A stretch of DNA of 42,682 nucleotides from Methylocystaceae bacterium (GTDB lineage Bacteria; Pseudomonadota; Alphaproteobacteria; Rhizobiales; Beijerinckiaceae): contig OMIO01000098.1 in the NCBI GenBank assembly GCA_900299115.1, forward strand, positions 1 through 42,682. The letters run 5' to 3'. The notes beneath the pieces were generated by a model that made no database searches, was not told where the DNA came from, and saw only the letters and a program-made list of their open reading frames with translations. Shown here piece after piece: positions 12,260 through 18,856 of the stretch (position 1 is the stretch's first letter; each line of letters opens with the position of its first letter). A program made the position numbers and the translations under genes.

Positions 12260-12711
12260 AGATCGCCATACAGCGTCTTCCTCATGGTCAGGGATTGCCT
12301 GCTCCCTCTTATGAGACCCAGGGCGCTTCCGGCATGGATCTCTACGCGGCGCTCCTCGAGGAACAAAAATTGATCCTGGAGCCTGGCGCGCGAGACCTGG
12401 TGCCCACTGGCGTGATCCTCTCTCTTCCAGAGGGCTTTGAGGCTCAGGTGCGGCCGCGCTCGGGACTGGCGGCAAAATATGGCGTTACAGTGCTTAACGC
12501 CCCGGGGACAATCGACAGCGATTATCGCGGAGAAATCAAGGTGATCTTAATCAATCATGGGACGCAGCCGTTTGAAATTACACGATCTATGAGGATCGCC
12601 CAGCTTGTTATAGCGCCAGTGACGCGCGCGCAGTTGATTGAAACGCATTCTCTTGACGAAACAAGCCGTGGCTCCGGCGGGTTTGGCTCAACTGGACTAG
12701 GCGGGATCTAA
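12256..12711 (+). CDS. dut: Deoxyuridine 5'-triphosphate nucleotidohydrolase (dUTPase)
   Basis: Trimeric dUTPase that hydrolyses dUTP to dUMP and pyrophosphate, keeping uracil out of DNA and supplying dUMP for thymidylate. All five family motifs are readable in 151 residues: [30 protein letters not shown] with the catalytic aspartate, the RIAQLVIAP stretch, and the C-terminal glycine-rich [10 protein letters not shown] that closes over the active site. The ATG at 12256 overlaps the coaBC stop codon and gives the expected length; the longer reading upstream is inside coaBC. The coaBC-dut linkage is common in alphaproteobacteria. The Rrf2 gene starts five bases after its stop codon. Confidence 0.97.
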   Translation: MKIAIQRLPHGQGLPAPSYETQGASGMDLYAALLEEQKLILEPGARDLVPTGVILSLPEGFEAQVRPRSGLAAKYGVTVLNAPGTIDSDYRGEIKVILINHGTQPFEITRSMRIAQLVIAPVTRAQLIETHSLDETSRGSGGFGSTGLGGI

Positions 12712-12716
12712 TATCC

Positions 12717-13157
12717 ATGAAGCTCCTGCGGCGACCCGCACGATTTGCCTTGCTTGCCGCGCTTGATATCGCCTTACATGCCCGCGGCCGCCCTGTTTCA
12801 TCTAAGGAGTTGGCTGGGCGCTACGACTTGCCGCCGCGCCGACTGGAGGTCTTGCTGCAGGCCATGGTGCGGGTAGGGATTTTGCGCAGCCTAAGAGGGC
12901 CGGCGGGGGGCTATGAGCTGGCTCGGGAGCGGCGCCGGATTTGCGTTGGCGAGATTGTTCGAGTGGCGCTCGGCGTGGACGAAGAGGCTGGATCGGCGCC
13001 CTCGCCATTAGATCAGCTCATGGACCCCGTGCTGGCGGAGGCGGAGGAGCGGGCGTTGGCCTATCTTGATGGGGTCAATCTGGACACGCTTTATACCGGA
13101 GCCCTGGCGCTTGAGGACAAAGACAAACTAGAGCTTTTGGGGGATTTTAATATTTAG
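12717..13157 (+). CDS. Rrf2 family transcriptional regulator
   Basis: A 146-residue winged-helix protein of the Rrf2 family. The N-terminal helix-turn-helix begins KLLRRPARFALLAALDIALH, followed by the SSKELAGRYDLPPRRLE recognition helices and the LRGPAGGYELAR wing typical of Rrf2. Only one cysteine is present (RRICVG), so the three-cysteine Fe-S sensing cluster of IscR, NsrR and RirA is missing. Any signal sensing must work differently. It begins five bases after dut and may be read with coaBC-dut. By eye it is more GC-rich than most of the window. Targets cannot be read from the sequence; the adjacent enoyl-CoA hydratase promoter is one possibility. Confidence 0.85.
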   Translation: MKLLRRPARFALLAALDIALHARGRPVSSKELAGRYDLPPRRLEVLLQAMVRVGILRSLRGPAGGYELARERRRICVGEIVRVALGVDEEAGSAPSPLDQLMDPVLAEAEERALAYLDGVNLDTLYTGALALEDKDKLELLGDFNI

Positions 13158-13226
13158 TCCCGGCCAGCTTGCTTGCGCAAGGATTGACCGCTGAGAGGAG
13201 TGAGTGGTCGGCCAATAAGCGGATAT

Positions 13227-13256
13227 TTGTACAAAAAATTGAATAATAATGATAAA
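13227..13256 (+). promoter_or_regulatory. Candidate promoter with palindrome upstream of enoyl-CoA hydratase
   Basis: A -35-like TTGTAC (13227-13232) and a -10-like GATAAA (13251-13256) are separated by 18 bases in an AT-rich stretch 26 bases before the GTG start. The -35 hexamer lies inside the perfect 10-base palindrome TTTGTACAAA (13226-13235), which could be a small operator. Both matches are moderate. Confidence 0.3.
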
Positions 13257-13281
13257 TTAACTGACATAGTGAGGCCCTGGA

Positions 13282-14055
13282 GTGATTTTTGAGACCTTAA
13301 AAATAGAAATTCACGACCGTGTCGCCTTAGTGCGCTTAAATCGTCCTGAAGCGCTTAATGCCTTGAACCAGCAACTCATTGCTGAGCTTGATGAAGCATT
13401 AACCGCTTTTGAGGCGGATCCAGGGATTGGTTGCGTGGTGCTGACGGGGTCAGAAAAGGCTTTTGCCGCGGGCGCGGACATCAAAGAAATGCGCGATAAA
13501 AGCTATGTGGACGCCTTGCTTCAAGATTTTATCTCACGCTGGGACTGCGTGGCTCGCGCTCGAAAGCCAATTATCGCCGCCGTGGCTGGTTTTGCGCTTG
13601 GGGGCGGGAGTGAATTGGCGATGATGTGCGATTTTATTTTAGCCGCGGAGAGCGCTAATTTTGGCCAACCTGAGATTAAGCTGGGCGTTATTCCCGGCGC
13701 CGGCGGAACACAGCGTCTTACCCGCGCCATTGGCAAAGCCAAGGCGATGGATTTGGTTTTGACTGGAAGAATGATGGGGGCGGAAGAGGCGGAGCGCGCA
13801 GGTCTTGTGGCCCGCATTCTGCCCGCCGAGACGCTGGTCGCTGAGGCCTTAAAAGTGGCTGGTTCTATCGCTGGGATGTCGCTGCCAGCGGTCATCTCAG
13901 CCAAAGACGCGGTAAATCAAGCTTTTGAAACCACACTGGCGGAAGGCGTTAAATATGAGCGCCGATCATTTTACGCTTTATTCGCCACGCAAGACCAGAA
14001 AGAGGGCATGGCGGCTTTTGTTGAAAAGCGAAAACCAACGTTCAAACATCGGTAA
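13282..14055 (+). CDS. Enoyl-CoA hydratase (crotonase family)
   Basis: Crotonase-fold enzyme that adds water across the double bond of 2-enoyl-CoA. The oxyanion-hole segments are AAGADIKEM (residues 62-70) and [13 protein letters not shown] (105-117). The two catalytic glutamates of the hydratase subgroup are present at E111 and E131 with the standard spacing of twenty, the second within [17 protein letters not shown]. The 257 residues match short-chain enoyl-CoA hydratases. The GTG start at 13282 has GAGG seven bases upstream. No other beta-oxidation gene is adjacent. Its place directly before rpsT-dnaA is a conserved neighbourhood in this order, so position does not reveal its pathway. Confidence 0.92.
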   Translation: MIFETLKIEIHDRVALVRLNRPEALNALNQQLIAELDEALTAFEADPGIGCVVLTGSEKAFAAGADIKEMRDKSYVDALLQDFISRWDCVARARKPIIAAVAGFALGGGSELAMMCDFILAAESANFGQPEIKLGVIPGAGGTQRLTRAIGKAKAMDLVLTGRMMGAEEAERAGLVARILPAETLVAEALKVAGSIAGMSLPAVISAKDAVNQAFETTLAEGVKYERRSFYALFATQDQKEGMAAFVEKRKPTFKHR

Positions 14056-14063
14056 AACCAGCA

Positions 14064-14093
14064 TTGACGAACGCCCATTGGCGCGCTTATAAG
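14064..14093 (+). promoter_or_regulatory. Probable sigma-70 promoter of rpsT
   Basis: TTGACG (14064-14069) and TTATAA (14087-14092), or TATAAG shifted by one, are separated by 17-18 bases. This is one of the best promoter matches in the window. It lies just after the enoyl-CoA hydratase stop codon and would give an rpsT leader of about 75-80 bases. Confidence 0.6.
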
Positions 14094-14177
14094 CCTCCAT
14101 CTTGGCTGCGGGTTCCGCGGCCCTATTCTTTTATGGCGCCAATCGGCCGCCCATAGATCCTTGAGGAAATAACAGAT

Positions 14178-14450
14178 ATGGCCAATACAAAGTCGGCCAA
14201 GAAAGCCGTTCGCAAGATTGAACGGCGCACGGTTGTCAACAGAGCGCGTCGCAGCCGCATGCGCACTTTTTTGCGCAAGGTTGAAGAGGCGCTGGCCGCC
14301 GGCGATGCAAAGCTCGCCGCCGACGCTCTTCATAGCGCGGCTCCTGAGCTCATGCGCGCGGCCCAGCATGGCGTCGTTCATAAGAATACGGCGTCCCGGA
14401 AAGTTTCGCGGCTCACTGCGCGCGTGAAAGCGCTTTCGGCGAAAAATTAA
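14178..14450 (+). CDS. rpsT: 30S ribosomal protein S20
   Basis: Primary 16S rRNA-binding protein of the small subunit. It has 90 residues, rich in Lys, Arg and Ala, with the family start [17 protein letters not shown] and the conserved [18 protein letters not shown] helix. The C-terminal [16 protein letters not shown] segment is also typical. ATG is preceded by GAGGAA. It has its own good promoter and a strong terminator 40 bases past the stop codon, so it appears to be a single-gene transcript. Position between the crotonase gene and dnaA is common in Hyphomicrobiales. Confidence 0.97.
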   Translation: MANTKSAKKAVRKIERRTVVNRARRSRMRTFLRKVEEALAAGDAKLAADALHSAAPELMRAAQHGVVHKNTASRKVSRLTARVKALSAKN

Positions 14451-14489
14451 GCACTCTTTGTTAAGCTCAACGACTGGTTGAGCAGTTAA

Positions 14490-14519
14490 AAAAACCCGGC
14501 GGTTTCGCCGGGTTTTTTG
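14490..14519 (+). terminator. Rho-independent terminator of rpsT
   Basis: A GC-rich perfect hairpin with stem ACCCGGCG (14494-14501), loop GTTT and stem CGCCGGGT (14506-14513) is extended by A:T pairs and followed by a run of T. This is a classical intrinsic terminator 40 bases after the rpsT stop codon. Confidence 0.9.
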
Positions 14520-14862
14520 TTTGTTAAAGTCAGGCTCTTTTAAAACTGCAGTCTCAACAGTTCTTAAATTCAAGATGTTGATGAAACGCTCAAACAACAA
14601 TGACACAATGATGAAAATTTTTTATGCGTTTTAAGACGTGCGCACGAAACATGTCTGAATTTCAAGCCTTTGCAACTAAGCTTGGTTTTGATTAGTCAAC
14701 GCGCGCTACTTGACAAGAAGTGTAGATTGGCGGCGTTGCAGCTTGGCGCCCATGTCATAAATGCGCATAAATCCAGATAGAAATTTTTTAAAGCTTAGTG
14801 AATCATAATCTTAGGTATGAAGCGTGTTTGAGGGAGGTTTTTATTCGCTTTGAGTTTTGTAA

Positions 14863-14882
14863 AAATAAATCGAAATTTATTT
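14863..14882. repeat. AT-rich perfect inverted repeat upstream of dnaA
   Basis: AAATAAAT (14863-14870), a CGAA spacer and ATTTATTT (14875-14882) form a perfect eight-base-pair hairpin made only of A:T pairs. It is too weak for a conventional terminator. It could mark an easily melted site or a protein-binding site. Confidence 0.6.
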
Positions 14883-15076
14883 CAATCGTTGCGCTCATCT
14901 CAGTCTTTGTGTAATTTTTTTCTGTCGGTTGACGACAGCTGCATTTGATTGCTCTGATTGGTCGACGGTGTTCTGGAGCGAGGTAATCTCGTCTCTCTGC
15001 CGTCATCAAATCTGAAATATAAATGCTCTGTTTTTCATCCCCCCGACGCGTCATCGTGTGCAGTATCGGTGCCTGA

Positions 15077-15101
15077 CGTCTCTGCTATGCAGAGGTGCTT
15101 T
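15077..15101 (+). terminator. Hairpin with short T run, weak terminator or attenuator candidate
   Basis: CTCTGC (15080-15085), loop TAT and GCAGAG (15089-15094), extended by three pairs (two of them wobble) at the base, is followed by CTTTT. It lies 50 bases before a candidate small ORF. The T run is short, so termination is uncertain. Confidence 0.3.
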
Positions 15102-15145
15102 TGTGCGTGATCGACGTGAATGTAAAGATAGAAGGAGGTCTTGTC

Positions 15146-15274
15146 ATGTTGAACTTTTGGCGCGTTTTTACCCACCGCTTTACGTTCAAGATGACTGGCG
15201 CTTTGCTTCTTCTAGCTTCTACGTTTCTTATGCGACCAACATCGATGCATATTTTTTCGGCGAGCATTACATAA
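15146..15274 (+). CDS. Candidate 42-residue membrane peptide upstream of dnaA
   Basis: A short ORF with ATG at 15146 and TAA at 15272-15274. What supports it is a near-perfect Shine-Dalgarno sequence, AAGGAGG (15132-15138), seven bases before the ATG, stronger than most in this window. The product has a basic N-terminus (MLNFWRVFTHRFTFK), then one hydrophobic segment (MTGALLLLASTFLM, residues 16-29) and a short polar tail, so it could be a single-pass membrane peptide or a signal peptide. I recognise no homologue. It could equally be a leader peptide regulating dnaA about 130 bases downstream, or chance. Confidence 0.35.
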   Translation: MLNFWRVFTHRFTFKMTGALLLLASTFLMRPTSMHIFSASIT

Positions 15275-15403
15275 AGCACGATTTTAAATCGTTCATTTGC
15301 TCAATATATCGGCAGCTTCCATTTAATTAAACTTAATCTGAGCGTTTAACTAGCGCGCTACTTGTGCGCTTTAGTATTTAATTTGCGCTCAAAAAGGTGG
15401 TCA

Positions 15404-16915
15404 ATGTTGGAAAAACGGGATCAATCAACGCAAGAGGGCATTGCGGTTGAAGATCGAGCGCGCTGGGAGCGCGTTAGAAATCGTTTGCGCGCAGAATTAG
15501 GCGAGGCAGTCTATACTTCATGGTTTACGCGGCTTGAGCTGGATCGGATTGATGGCCGCACAATGCAATTGACCGTGCCAACAAAATTTTTGAAAAGTTG
15601 GGTGCAGTCCCACTATGCCTCACGCATTAAAGCGCGCGTCGGGAGCGAGTTTAAATCTGTAGAGCATGTTTTAATTGATGTGCGCTCCTCCGCTCGTAAA
15701 ACAAAGACGCGGGAGAACGACGGGGAGCAATCTCTAGAGCATACGCCAACAGCGATAACTGAAAAGCCGGCTTTCAGCACCTCTCTTGGAGAGAGTGAAT
15801 TTGCCACCGCTGGGGCGCCGTCGCAGCGCCGAGCGTCACGTCCCTCCGCACGCGTTGAAAATGGCGCGATTATCGGATCGCCCTTGGATCGTCGTTTATC
15901 CTTTTCGACTTTTTTAGTCGGCCCTTCCAATCAGCTGGCTTATGCTGCTGCGTCTCGTGTTGCTGAGGCGCGATCGGGCGATACGCCAATGTTCAATCCG
16001 CTCTACGCGCATGCTGGCGTTGGACTGGGTAAGACACATTTGCTGCAAGCGCTTGCCCATGCTGCAAATGAAAATCGTCGACGCGCAATCTATTTAACAG
16101 CAGAGCGCTTTATGAGCGGCTTTGTCTCTTCTTTAACAGCTCAGACCTCGATAGCCTTTAAGGAACGATTGCGAGCGATTGATCTTCTCATTATTGACGA
16201 CGTACAATTCCTTCAGGGTAAATCTATCCAGCAGGAATTTTGTCACACGATCAACGCTCTCATTGACGCCGGACGTCAAATTGTCGTTGCTGCAGATCGG
16301 CCGCCTTCAGAGCTTGAAAATCTGGATGAGCGGGTATTGTCTCGCTTTAAGGGCGGGCTCTGTGTTGACATTGGGCCGCTGGATGAGACCTTGCGTCACA
16401 AAATTCTAAGCACGCGCATTGCAACAGCGCGTGAGGCGCATCCGACCTTTCATGTGCCGCCTGATGTCGTTGCTTATGTCGCGCGCACGATTGTTACTAA
16501 TGGCCGCGATCTCGAAGGGGCGATTAACCGCTTATTGGCGCATGTTACGTTAAATGGCGCGCCGCTTACTGTTGAGACGGCCGAGGCCGCAATCCGCGAT
16601 CTTGTTCGCGCGCAAGATCCGCGTCGGGTTAAGATCGACGACATCCAAAAGCTTGTCGCGAGCCATTACAATATTTCTCGGGCGGATATTCTTTCCTCTC
16701 GTCGCACAGCTAATGTTGTGCGGCCAAGACAAATCGCCATGTATTTATCGAAGGTGCTAACTTTACGGTCATTGCCAGAAATCGGCCGGCGGTTTGGCGG
16801 CCGAGATCACACGACCGTGCTCCATGCAGTGCGTAAAATTGAAGAGCTCGCCTCGAAGGACAAGGGACTATCTGAGGTTATTGATCTCTTAAAAAGAATT
16901 TTAAGCGAGTCTTAA
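15404..16915 (+). CDS. dnaA: Chromosomal replication initiator protein DnaA
   Basis: AAA+ initiator that binds DnaA boxes and melts the replication origin. Domain I is at about residues 15-95, followed by a variable linker to about 160. The AAA+ core has Walker A GVGLGKTH (205-212) and Walker B LLIIDD (261-266). Domain IV ends with the DNA-binding signature [20 protein letters not shown] starting near residue 461. The ATG at 15404 gives 503 residues and has AAAGGTGG a few bases upstream; the reading can extend 14 codons further but without a ribosome-binding site. The gene has a long upstream region and is convergent with the potF-like gene. dnaN does not follow it. Confidence 0.97.
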   Translation: MLEKRDQSTQEGIAVEDRARWERVRNRLRAELGEAVYTSWFTRLELDRIDGRTMQLTVPTKFLKSWVQSHYASRIKARVGSEFKSVEHVLIDVRSSARKTKTRENDGEQSLEHTPTAITEKPAFSTSLGESEFATAGAPSQRRASRPSARVENGAIIGSPLDRRLSFSTFLVGPSNQLAYAAASRVAEARSGDTPMFNPLYAHAGVGLGKTHLLQALAHAANENRRRAIYLTAERFMSGFVSSLTAQTSIAFKERLRAIDLLIIDDVQFLQGKSIQQEFCHTINALIDAGRQIVVAADRPPSELENLDERVLSRFKGGLCVDIGPLDETLRHKILSTRIATAREAHPTFHVPPDVVAYVARTIVTNGRDLEGAINRLLAHVTLNGAPLTVETAEAAIRDLVRAQDPRRVKIDDIQKLVASHYNISRADILSSRRTANVVRPRQIAMYLSKVLTLRSLPEIGRRFGGRDHTTVLHAVRKIEELASKDKGLSEVIDLLKRILSES

Positions 16916-16920
16916 GTTAA

Positions 16921-16945
16921 AAAGTCCTGTTTGATCCAGGGTTTT
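16921..16945. terminator. Possible shared terminator between dnaA and the potF-like gene
   Basis: AAAGTCCTG (16921-16929) and CAGGGTTTT (16937-16945) form a nine-pair stem with two G:T wobbles and a seven-base loop in the 29-base gap between two convergent genes. A-rich and T-rich arms could let it work in both directions. The stem is only moderately stable. Confidence 0.4.
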
Positions 16946-18030
16946 CAACGCCCTGTTTTGACGCTTGTCCAAAGTCGGTTGATGTTTTGTCGTGTAGCTT
17001 GATCTGCGCTTGTGACAGTGAATAGACGCGCCAATGTCGCTTGATCGGGATAGAGCGCGGGATCATTCGCAAGGGCAGGGTCAAGAAAATTACGCGCCGT
17101 CTCTACGCCGCTAGCATAATTTGTTGCTTTAACATTTCGTGCAGCTACATCGGGACGCAGCAAATAATCAATAAATACATACGCTTCATTTACATGCGGC
17201 GCATTGCGTGGGATGGCGAGATTATCGAGGATCATCAGCGATCCTTCATTTGGAAGGATTGCGACAATGTCTGTATCTGGCCCTATCTCTTTGGCGCGGG
17301 CGCGGGCTTGTAAAATTTCGCCTGTACGGCCTACAGCAAAGCATGCCTCTCCAAAAGCAAGCGCATTGCTATAGTCAAAGACATCAAATTTCTTCACCAA
17401 GCGTCGAAGACCAGAGAGAAGATCTGCAGCGCGGCGCAGTTGATCTATATTTTTTGAATTTGGATCAATCTTGAGCATATTAAGCGCAATCGGCAGGATC
17501 TCGTCGGGACTGTCAGCGATCTCAATGCCGCAATCAGAGAATCTTTTTAAGCCTTCCGGCCTGAGCGCCTGATCCCAGCTTGCGATGGGTTTGCCAGTGC
17601 GATCTTTTAATTTTGCCGCATTATAGCCAATGCCGATGGTTGACCAGAGATAGTTCACAGCATGCGCATTGTTTGGATCAAAACGCTTCAGGCGATTATC
17701 GATCTCTGGCCAGATATTAACGGCGTTCGCTAGGCGTTTTCTATCGAGGAGTTGTAAGGCGTCTGCTTGAATCAGTCTTTGTAGAGCTGCGGCAGAAGGA
17801 ACAATGAGATCATAGTCGCCTGGATTTGCGATGAGGCGCGCCTCAAGCATATCTGTCGACTCATAGGTGTCATAAATTACTTTAATGCCTGTTTCGCGCG
17901 TAAAATCTTCTATGACGCTTGGATCTATATAGTCGTTCCAATTAAAAATATTGACAATGCGTTCAGCGGCAAGTGCGGGAGTAAGCGCGCTGCAGAGTGA
18001 TATAAACAACGAAAATACCAGCTTTTTCAT
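16945..18030 (-). CDS. Periplasmic polyamine (spermidine/putrescine)-binding protein
   Basis: Type I polyamine-binding protein of ABC importers, related to PotF and PotD. The 361 residues begin with a clear signal peptide (MKKLVFSLF to ALAAE). The mature part has the family sequence VNIFNWNDYIDPSVIEDF, then GIKVIYDTYES, and NYLWSTIGIGYN further on. The permease and ATPase genes normally encoded next to it (potG, potH, potI) are absent here, so it is either an orphan feeding a transporter encoded elsewhere or a periplasmic sensor component. It follows regA on the same strand after about 150 bases. Whether putrescine or spermidine is preferred is not visible. Confidence 0.88.
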   Translation of the reverse strand: MKKLVFSLFISLCSALTPALAAERIVNIFNWNDYIDPSVIEDFTRETGIKVIYDTYESTDMLEARLIANPGDYDLIVPSAAALQRLIQADALQLLDRKRLANAVNIWPEIDNRLKRFDPNNAHAVNYLWSTIGIGYNAAKLKDRTGKPIASWDQALRPEGLKRFSDCGIEIADSPDEILPIALNMLKIDPNSKNIDQLRRAADLLSGLRRLVKKFDVFDYSNALAFGEACFAVGRTGEILQARARAKEIGPDTDIVAILPNEGSLMILDNLAIPRNAPHVNEAYVFIDYLLRPDVAARNVKATNYASGVETARNFLDPALANDPALYPDQATLARLFTVTSADQATRQNINRLWTSVKTGR

Positions 18031-18181
18031 TATATCGAGCCATTCCTTTGCATGCTTACCCTAAAGTCATAAAGGCTGTTGCACTCTGTTGTTTTTGCGT
18101 CTGCTGATACGTCTTTAACCTTATGCTTGGAGCATTTAGGGAGCGTGACGCTGCTTTTTCTGCGGGCTGGCGCCAATTGAG

Positions 18182-18799
18182 TTACCGGGGAGCGCGCTTG
18201 GCGAGAATACGCTGCAGCGTACGACGGTGCATGTTCAATCGTCTCGCCGTTTCCGATACGTTGCGATCGCAAGATTCAAAGACCCGTTGTATATGCTCCC
18301 AGCGCACGCGGTCAGCTGACATAGGATTTTCTTGCGCGTCTGGCTTATCGATTTGCGTGGCCATTAACGCATGATAAATTTCATCTGCGTCTGCGGGCTT
18401 TGCCAGATAGTCAAAGGCTCCAAGTTTCACAGCGGTAACAGCGGTGGCGATATTGCCGTAGCCTGTAAGGATAATGCCGCGCGCGTCGGGACGCGCTGAT
18501 TTGAGCTTTGAAATAACATCAAGACCATTGCCATCGCCAAGACGCATATCGATGATTGCGAAGGCTGGCGGCTTCGTTTCGAGTGCGGCAAGTCCTTCCG
18601 CCACGCTTTCACAGGCTGTGACGCTAAAGCCGCGTGTTTCCATTGCGCGTGTCAGCCGGGTCAAACAGGGCCGATCGTCATCAAGAATGAGCAGAGTGAG
18701 CTCACCTGGTAAGGCAGGCGCCGCTTCATCTATCAGGAGATTGGGCGATGTGTCGTCATGCGGGAGCATGCGTTTATCAGAGTGATCAGAGTTGGACAT
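18182..18799 (-). CDS. regA: Redox response regulator of the RegA/PrrA/ActR family
   Basis: Response regulator that in related bacteria controls respiration, carbon and nitrogen fixation and photosynthesis genes in response to redox state. The receiver domain has the acidic cluster D40-D42, phosphoacceptor D84 (AIIDMRLGDGNGLD), T112 and K134. The C-terminal Fis-type helix-turn-helix (RVRWEHIQRVFESCDRN to the end) is almost identical to the invariant RegA DNA-binding domain. At 205 residues it is about 20 longer than typical at the N-terminus. The run of four prolines I remember between the domains of classical RegA is not here (DKPDAQENPMS instead). It lies 57 bases after regB in the same direction. 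Confidence 0.93.
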   Translation of the reverse strand: MSNSDHSDKRMLPHDDTSPNLLIDEAAPALPGELTLLILDDDRPCLTRLTRAMETRGFSVTACESVAEGLAALETKPPAFAIIDMRLGDGNGLDVISKLKSARPDARGIILTGYGNIATAVTAVKLGAFDYLAKPADADEIYHALMATQIDKPDAQENPMSADRVRWEHIQRVFESCDRNVSETARRLNMHRRTLQRILAKRAPR

Positions 18800-18856
18800 G
18801 GTTTCCGCCTAGATGAGACATTTTTAGCTTACGGTCGGCGGCGAGTCGATGGCTGT

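Larger units (their letters stand above)
14701..15364 (+). repeat. 12-base direct repeat pair flanking the dnaA upstream region
   Basis: GCGCGCTACTTG occurs at 14701-14712 and again at 15353-15364, close to the dnaA start. The second copy overlaps the palindrome TAGCGCGCTA (15351-15360). The entry spans both copies. The pair could be a regulator-binding repeat, though GCGC-rich words are common in this genome. Confidence 0.45.
14521..15403 (+). other. Long region upstream of dnaA without a recognised gene
   Basis: About 880 bases separate the rpsT terminator from dnaA. I recognise no conserved protein or structured RNA in it. It contains AT-rich stretches, a perfect AT-rich inverted repeat (14863-14882), one DnaA-box-like site with a single mismatch to TTATNCACA (14762-14770, reverse strand), a weaker one (14841-14849), a 12-base direct repeat (14701-14712 and 15353-15364), a hairpin (15077-15097) and a candidate 42-codon ORF (15146-15274). 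It could be a dnaA regulatory leader, carry an RNA, or include replication-origin elements. The last is weak because a cluster of good DnaA boxes is missing. Confidence 0.6.

Noticed and set aside
13971-14606. 211-codon minus-strand frame across the crotonase end and rpsT
   Set aside because: It is antisense to two well-identified genes and runs through the rpsT terminator; a shadow frame.
14803-15054. 83-codon minus-strand frame upstream of dnaA
   Set aside because: No ribosome-binding site or family resemblance; likely a chance open frame in AT-rich DNA.
15058-15330. 90-codon plus-strand frame upstream of dnaA
   Set aside because: No ribosome-binding site, no recognisable composition or domain, and it overlaps the better-supported 42-codon frame in another phase.
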